A stretch of DNA of 9,607 nucleotides from an uncultured Ruminococcus sp. GTDB lineage: Bacteria > Bacillota > Clostridia > Oscillospirales > Ruminococcaceae. The notes under the pieces are model-generated. The model did not search any database and was not told the origin of the DNA. It was given only the letters and a program-made list of their open reading frames with translations. Position numbers and translations under genes: made by a program. Of this stretch, positions 5,337 through 9,607 are shown one piece after another (within the stretch, counting starts at the first letter, position 1; every line of letters starts with the position of its first letter). The DNA lies in contig UQXS01000085.1 in NCBI GenBank assembly GCA_900545125.1, forward strand, positions 1-9,607. The letters run 5' to 3'.

Positions 5337-8026
5337 TGAAAAAAAACATCGTTAAAAACAGAAATGGAATCGCTGTCTGTGACAGCATTGTAATGTCGGT
5401 GAAGAAAAAACGCCGTGACATGAGACGCTTTGAATCTGTGATTATTGCAGTCATAGGTCTTATCTCCGTTATAATGTCCTTTCTGGGAATGTTCAGCTTT
5501 GAATATAATAAAAGCGCAGTTACCGCAGCAGTGTTCATATTCTCTGTTTTTTATATAACGCTGATACTGATAAATCAAAAGGCTCTATGGATAATAGCCG
5601 GATCGCTTGTTATTTTCGCCGGAGCTGCGCTCAAAATGCTGGATGATATCACCGAAGGTTTTAAATTTGTGTATAATGTAATTTATCAGCAGTCTTTCAA
5701 ATCCGATATAAATTACTACAAATATGTGGATTTCCGGGACGAAGAACGTGCCACGACTATTCTGCTTATATTCGGAATCTGGCTGATCGCTTTCGTTATC
5801 TATTTCTTTACAATATATCATCCTAACATGATACTGCCGCTTCTTGTAACATTTCCGGTTATCGAAATAGGTCTCTACAACGGCATCGCTATTCCGGTTT
5901 TCTGGGGAAGCCTTACTGTCGCTTACTGGATAGCTATGTTCTGCATGACCTCTACCGATATGGGGGAATACACCTGCGGTTCGGGAGGATTTGTCAGGAA
6001 AAACAACGTCTTTTCTCCTAAACGTCAGATGAAACTTAAAGTAACAGAGAAATGCGGTATCTTTATTATTCTGTCTGTTATGATAATTTCTTCCGTGTCC
6101 TCGTTTGTGATAAGTATTTCAGGTTACGAAAGAAGCGATAAACTTAATCAGAAACGACGTGATCTGACCATTGCCTTTGAACAGTTTTCCATTGAAAATC
6201 TGGCAGAAAGCCTTTCCAGAATAACCGGGGTTTTCGGGCTCTCCTTCAAATATAACAATAACAAACTCGGAAATAAAGACCACATAACGTACAAAGATAA
6301 AACCGATCTTTTAGTGACATTTGACCGTGCCTGCAATGGCTCTGTATATCTAAAAGAATCTGTCGCAAACATCTATAATGATAATGAATGGCTCCAGTTC
6401 AGTAACAAAAAGTACAATAACGAAATTTTTGACGAATTCAGCAAATATAAGATATTTCCGCAGGATTTTCCATGTCTTTTCGCTAAGCTCATTAATCCCA
6501 CAACAAATGAATATACAGTAAAAATCAACTCAAAGTTAAAAAAAGACAGAATATTTGCACCTTACGGTACTGATAATGTTGGCGGATTATCATATAACAG
6601 AGATATGATCGTCTCTTCTATAGACGATGCTGAAAGGGAATTCAACTACAATTTTGTATCTGTCAATACAGATGATTATGCATCAACGCTGACAAAAGGA
6701 TGGACTTTTGATATCAACACAGCATTTATCACAAATGAAGATTGGCAGAAAGGTATAGCAGAATTCTGCTCAGATAACGATATATCTGTAAACAACCTGA
6801 ATGCAGATATAAAATATTCCACAGCAGCAGACAATTTTTACAACAATGGTCAGCTTATCATGGCTGCACTGCTTGAAAATAAATACAGGGATTTTGTATA
6901 TGATAATTATCTCCAATTACCTGACGATAAGAATATGAAAGAAGTTCGTAAGGAATACAGCGACCTTATTACAGAAGCATCCGAGGCGGAAACAGCCTCT
7001 GATGTAATTGCAGCTCTTCAGAAAATGAGAGAAAAAATGGCAGCAGATACAAAATATACACTATCCCCTGGCAAGACTCCCTCAAACCGTGATTTTGTCA
7101 ACTACTTCCTGCTTGAAAATCAGAAAGGTTACTGCATACACTATGCAACTTCCGGCGTTTTACTTGCAAGAATGGCAGGCATCCCTGCACGATATGCCAC
7201 CGGTTATGTGATCGTAGCTGACGATTTTAACGAAGAATCGGCAAATCCTGACGGTTCTTACACGATTGACGTAAAAGACAACCGCAGTCATGCATGGGTC
7301 GAAATATACCTTGACGGTTTTGGCTGGGTGCCATATGAATTTACCGCCGGATACACAGAAAGAACCATTAACCATAATCCGGTAACAGATCCGATGGATA
7401 CATCCGAACAGGAAAATACCTCCTCGGCTGCTCCGACTGTCACTACAACTGCCAATAATACTTCGGTTCAGACATCTTCTGTGCAGTCCCCCTCTGCAAC
7501 AACAAGCAGCGTCAGAACAGCTGCCGGAACTGCTGTCGGAACCGGACACGGAAAAGCCGCAGCAATAGCAAAATCACCGGACAAAAGCAAATCGGGAACA
7601 TTAAAACTTTTGCTCCTGCCTGTTCTTACAGTCACCTTGCTTGCTGTGTTCATATTTATACGACGCATTATCATTCTCAGACTGCGGCACAATCGCTTTA
7701 CCAGAGGCTCGTCATCCGAAAGGATAGGTAATATGTATCGCTATTCCGAGCGGCTTCTTGCATTTCTTAAACTAAAAAATGACAACGGTAATTATACAGA
7801 TTTTGCCAAAAGAACAGAGCAGCGTGCAGGAGAAAGCTTTTTCCCGTCGGGCGACTTCATCAAATTCATGGACATTGCCATGAAAACCGGATTCAGCTCT
7901 GAAAAACCCGAAAAAGATGAAATGGAATTCTGCGCCGGATTTGTAAACACACTTGCCGGAAATATCTATAAAAAATCAAACCTATTGCATAAGATATGGC
8001 TGAAAATCGGCAGTGTATTGATATAG
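5336..8026 (+). CDS. Multi-pass membrane transglutaminase-like protein (TgpA-like layout)
   Basis: A protein of 896 residues with N-terminal membrane helices near 33-53, 61-79, 83-101, 141-161, 163-181, 184-203 and 240-262, a large region 263-755, one more helix (about 756-776) and a C-terminal tail to 896. Basic clusters at 23-31, 221-239 and 776-790 put the N-terminus and tail inside and 263-755 outside. The transglutaminase-like core includes NQKGYCIHYATSGVLLARM (595-613, nucleophile C600), GIPARYATGY (615-624) and SHAWVEIYLDGFGWVPYEFT (651-670, H652). The usual third-residue Asp position is Glu (E668). A Ser/Thr/Pro-rich linker (686-745) leads to the last helix. The layout resembles TgpA/DUF3488-type proteins encoded with MoxR and DUF58, but residues 263-580 are not recognised. 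Activity may be proteolytic, crosslinking or other cell-wall remodelling. The start overlaps the DUF58 stop by one base; AAAGGA (5318-5323) is rather distant, so a later Met (20 or 29) is possible. Confidence 0.92.
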   Translation: MKKNIVKNRNGIAVCDSIVMSVKKKRRDMRRFESVIIAVIGLISVIMSFLGMFSFEYNKSAVTAAVFIFSVFYITLILINQKALWIIAGSLVIFAGAALKMLDDITEGFKFVYNVIYQQSFKSDINYYKYVDFRDEERATTILLIFGIWLIAFVIYFFTIYHPNMILPLLVTFPVIEIGLYNGIAIPVFWGSLTVAYWIAMFCMTSTDMGEYTCGSGGFVRKNNVFSPKRQMKLKVTEKCGIFIILSVMIISSVSSFVISISGYERSDKLNQKRRDLTIAFEQFSIENLAESLSRITGVFGLSFKYNNNKLGNKDHITYKDKTDLLVTFDRACNGSVYLKESVANIYNDNEWLQFSNKKYNNEIFDEFSKYKIFPQDFPCLFAKLINPTTNEYTVKINSKLKKDRIFAPYGTDNVGGLSYNRDMIVSSIDDAEREFNYNFVSVNTDDYASTLTKGWTFDINTAFITNEDWQKGIAEFCSDNDISVNNLNADIKYSTAADNFYNNGQLIMAALLENKYRDFVYDNYLQLPDDKNMKEVRKEYSDLITEASEAETASDVIAALQKMREKMAADTKYTLSPGKTPSNRDFVNYFLLENQKGYCIHYATSGVLLARMAGIPARYATGYVIVADDFNEESANPDGSYTIDVKDNRSHAWVEIYLDGFGWVPYEFTAGYTERTINHNPVTDPMDTSEQENTSSAAPTVTTTANNTSVQTSSVQSPSATTSSVRTAAGTAVGTGHGKAAAIAKSPDKSKSGTLKLLLLPVLTVTLLAVFIFIRRIIILRLRHNRFTRGSSSERIGNMYRYSERLLAFLKLKNDNGNYTDFAKRTEQRAGESFFPSGDFIKFMDIAMKTGFSSEKPEKDEMEFCAGFVNTLAGNIYKKSNLLHKIWLKIGSVLI

Positions 8027-8040
8027 GAGGTCGGATTTAA

Positions 8041-8580
8041 ATGAGTAATAAAAAATTCCTGACAAAGGGACTTCTTCTGACAATAATCGGATTTATAGTC
8101 GCTTTTCTGCCGAAAATAATCACGTATACACTGTACGGTATATGTATCATCATTGCGCTATTCTGCGTATTTGAGATAATACAGGGCGCTGCTTCAGGTG
8201 ATTTCGGGATAATCGTTCCCTCCGTCATCGGAACGGCACTGATTATCGCCGCAATAATTTTTCTTCCAAAAATCGTAGCATTCGGCATTGCATTCATTGG
8301 GGGAATCGTCATTGCAGTAATGGGCATTTCAAATATATTGCGTGCTTTGAAAAACAAAAGAAATCTTTTAGGCGGAATAGTCGGAGCCGTTATGCTCATT
8401 GTCGGATGTCTATGCATTTTCAACCCATTCGGTGCAGGCAGAATTGCACGTATCATCGTCGGAATAGTGATGATCCTGTATGGTGTGTTTAATCTTCTGG
8501 TCGCTCATACGATAACATCCGGAAATAAGAATTCTTCGTCCGTGATAGACGTTACGGGATTCACTGTTGACGATAAATAA
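8041..8580 (+). CDS. DUF308/HdeD-like small membrane protein
   Basis: An integral membrane protein of 179 residues with six hydrophobic segments near 8-24, 27-49, 57-75, 77-99, 109-127 and 135-155. They fall into three helical hairpins, each with a proline-containing turn: FLPKI (22-26), FLPKI (74-78) and FNPF (127-130). This three-fold internal repeat is typical of DUF308, the repeat found in HdeD-type proteins. A polar tail (156-179) should be cytoplasmic or exposed and carries no motif that I recognise. The start is 14 bases after the transglutaminase stop, preceded by AGGAGG (8025-8030), which overlaps that stop. HdeD is linked to acid resistance in enterobacteria, but that function should not be transferred; here it may support the membrane module encoded upstream. 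Function unknown. Confidence 0.87.
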   Translation: MSNKKFLTKGLLLTIIGFIVAFLPKIITYTLYGICIIIALFCVFEIIQGAASGDFGIIVPSVIGTALIIAAIIFLPKIVAFGIAFIGGIVIAVMGISNILRALKNKRNLLGGIVGAVMLIVGCLCIFNPFGAGRIARIIVGIVMILYGVFNLLVAHTITSGNKNSSSVIDVTGFTVDDK

Positions 8581-8594
8581 GGTTTAATATTAAT

Positions 8595-9101
8595 ATGATT
8601 TACAAATACAATTATGCATCTCCGCTTGGTGCAATAACTCTTGCAAGTTCCGGCGAATCTCTCACGGGATTATGGTTCAATGGTCAGAAAGACTTTCCCG
8701 ACGATATTTTTTCCGGAAGCATTGAAGCCAATCTGCCAATATTCAGGCAGACATCAAACTGGCTCGATATTTATTTCAGTGGTAAAGTTCCGGATTTTAC
8801 ACCTCCGATTAGTCTTAATACCACATCATTCTGTAAATCAGTGTGCGAGATAATGCTCACAATTCCTTACGGCAAGACCATGACTTACGGTGAAATTGCC
8901 AATATTATCGCCTGCAAACGAGGAATCAGAAGAATGTCTGCTCAGGCTGTGGGAAACGCTGTCGGACACAATCCTATTTCGATAATCATTCCATGCCATC
9001 GTGTTATCGGAGCAAACGGCAGTCTGACAGGATATGCAGGCGGTCTTGATAAGAAGATAAGATTGCTGAAATTGGAAAATCCGATATATAAGGCAATATA
9101 A
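8595..9101 (+). CDS. ogt: Methylated-DNA--protein-cysteine S-methyltransferase (Ogt type)
   Basis: A DNA repair protein of 168 residues that removes alkyl groups from O6-alkylguanine (and O4-alkylthymine) in a single-turnover transfer onto its own cysteine. The acceptor motif IIPCHRVIG (131-139, C134) is intact, followed by GYAGGLDKKIRLLKLE (146-161). The DNA-binding helix-turn-helix region spans about 95-125 (YGEIA, MSAQAVGNAVGHNP). Where human MGMT has the arginine finger (ARAVG) this protein reads AQAVG (Q117); from memory this is a recurring variant in Bacillota homologues, so activity is not excluded. There is no Ada-type N-terminal regulatory domain. The gene lies 14 bases after the DUF308 gene and directly before the operon terminator; its ribosome binding site is weak (AAGG overlapping the previous stop), suggesting low expression or reinitiation. 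Confidence 0.95.
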   Translation: MIYKYNYASPLGAITLASSGESLTGLWFNGQKDFPDDIFSGSIEANLPIFRQTSNWLDIYFSGKVPDFTPPISLNTTSFCKSVCEIMLTIPYGKTMTYGEIANIIACKRGIRRMSAQAVGNAVGHNPISIIIPCHRVIGANGSLTGYAGGLDKKIRLLKLENPIYKAI

Positions 9102-9140
9102 CAAAGGCTGTGCAGCCATTTCGACTGCACAGCCTTTGTT
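9100..9140. terminator. Bidirectional hairpin terminator between convergent genes
   Basis: Positions 9100-9115 and 9125-9140 form a perfect 16-bp inverted repeat with a nine-base loop (9116-9124); the stem core is GGCTGTGCAG. It begins within the ogt stop codon and lies about 20 bases after the end of the oppositely oriented aminopeptidase gene. The stem ends in CTTTGTT on the plus strand and its mirror image on the minus strand, so T-rich stem bases serve both directions, although neither side has a long uninterrupted T run. It most likely ends both transcripts. Confidence 0.85.
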
Positions 9141-9160
9141 GTGGGGGCGATATTACTATT

Positions 9161-9607
9161 TTAATCTTCTACAAACGCCATAAATGCCTTGTAAGCCATA
9201 TATGTGTCGATCTTTGAGACTACCTCATACGGAGCGTGCATCGAAAGCACCGGAACTCCAAGATCAATAGTATCAACATCAAGATTTGCGATATATGCAG
9301 CAACAGTTCCGCCGCCGCCCTCGTCAACCTTGCCAAGTTCGCCTGTCTGCCAGATAACATTCTTCGAGTTCATGAGACGTCTGATCCTGCCTGTAAACTC
9401 GGCAGAAGCATCAGAAGTACCTGATTTTCCCCTCGCACCCGTATATTTTGTAATAACTACACCCTTATTGATATAGGCACAGTTATTGCTTTCGTTCACT
9501 TCCGGGTAAGTCGGATCAAACGCAGCATTTACATCGGCTGAAAGGCATTCCGAAGCGGAAAGTACAGTTCTGCCGTCACTGCCAAGATCTTCCGCAAGAT
9601 CGTATAT
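9161..9607 (-). CDS. M18-family metalloaminopeptidase, C-terminal part (5' end outside window)
   Basis: The C-terminal 148 residues of an M18 aminopeptidase, a cytoplasmic, metal-dependent exopeptidase that removes N-terminal amino acids from peptides. The open frame runs to the window edge without a start; a GTG at 9499 is internal, because family-typical sequence (ECLSADVNAAFDPTYPEV) precedes it. Visible signatures are the SADV metal-ligand aspartate, TKYTGARGKSGTSDASAEF, NVIWQTGELGKVDEGGGGT and the metal-ligand histidine in VLSMHAPYEVVSK, ending in MAYKAFMAFVED. M18 proteins normally have about 430-480 residues, so roughly one third is present. Strand and spacing show a separate unit convergent with the operon. 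Preference for acidic or neutral residues cannot be read from this part. Confidence 0.95.
   Translation of the reverse strand: MYDLAEDLGSDGRTVLSASECLSADVNAAFDPTYPEVNESNNCAYINKGVVITKYTGARGKSGTSDASAEFTGRIRRLMNSKNVIWQTGELGKVDEGGGGTVAAYIANLDVDTIDLGVPVLSMHAPYEVVSKIDTYMAYKAFMAFVED

Noticed and set aside
7391..7570. Ser/Thr/Pro-rich stretch as a tandem DNA repeat
   Set aside because: The protein is low-complexity, but the DNA shows no regular repeat unit; it reads as a flexible linker before the last membrane helix.
8037..8456. 139-residue minus-strand open frame opposite the DUF308 gene
   Set aside because: Its hydrophobicity mirrors the antisense of membrane-helix codons; the plus strand has the ribosome binding site, the operon context and a family match.
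8584..8593. TTAATATTAA palindrome before ogt
   Set aside because: A 10-bp A/T-only palindrome is expected by chance in AT-rich intergenic DNA and nothing else marks it as a site.
8567..8596. Separate promoter for ogt from TTGACG (8567-8572)
   Set aside because: A -10 with acceptable spacing is poor (TAATAT at 8591-8596) and would place the transcript start inside the coding region.
9497..9499. GTG as start of a 112-residue minus-strand protein
   Set aside because: Conserved M18 sequence continues upstream in the same frame to the window edge, so this codon is an internal valine.

Overview
The window looks like chromosomal DNA of a low-to-moderate G+C Bacillota bacterium, most likely a gut or rumen Clostridia of the Oscillospiraceae/Ruminococcus type. 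This is inferred from the strong AGGAGG-like ribosome binding sites, the TTGCAA/TATAAT promoter, tightly packed genes, and the character of the proteins (a clostridial M18 aminopeptidase, a MoxR/DUF58/transglutaminase cluster, a COG4586-type ABC exporter). There are no rRNA or tRNA genes, insertion sequences, CRISPR arrays or phage genes.

Layout. (1) Positions 8-2622, minus strand: a three-gene ABC exporter operon with an ATPase followed by two 267-residue ABC-2 permeases; junctions are a 4-base overlap and a 3-base gap. (2) Positions 2623-2817: a divergent control region with three GGACAA/TTGTCC half-sites, two of which form an imperfect AT-rich palindrome. (3) Positions 2818-3069, plus strand: a small Xre/Cro-type regulator, a natural candidate to bind those sites. 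(4) Positions 3120-9101, plus strand: a good sigma-A promoter followed by five closely spaced genes: MoxR AAA+ ATPase, DUF58 membrane protein, a large multi-pass transglutaminase-like membrane protein, a DUF308/HdeD-like membrane protein and an Ogt-type O6-alkylguanine-DNA alkyltransferase. A 16-bp-stem hairpin at 9100-9140 closes the operon. (5) Positions 9161-9607, minus strand: the C-terminal third of an M18 aminopeptidase whose start lies beyond the window; it converges on the same hairpin.

How the genes fit together. MoxR ATPases and DUF58 proteins are regularly encoded together, often with a TgpA-like transglutaminase, and are thought to act as a membrane-associated chaperone/assembly module. 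Here the transglutaminase domain is predicted to lie outside the membrane, and its C-terminal tail returns to the cytoplasm where the ATPase and DUF58 protein are. The ABC exporter is of unknown substrate and probably controlled by the neighbouring regulator. The module is a known association rather than a clearly new system. The less ordinary points are the half-site cluster, the degenerate von Willebrand-like region of the DUF58 protein, the roughly 300-residue unassigned extracellular region of the transglutaminase protein, and the DNA-repair gene at the end of a membrane-protein operon.
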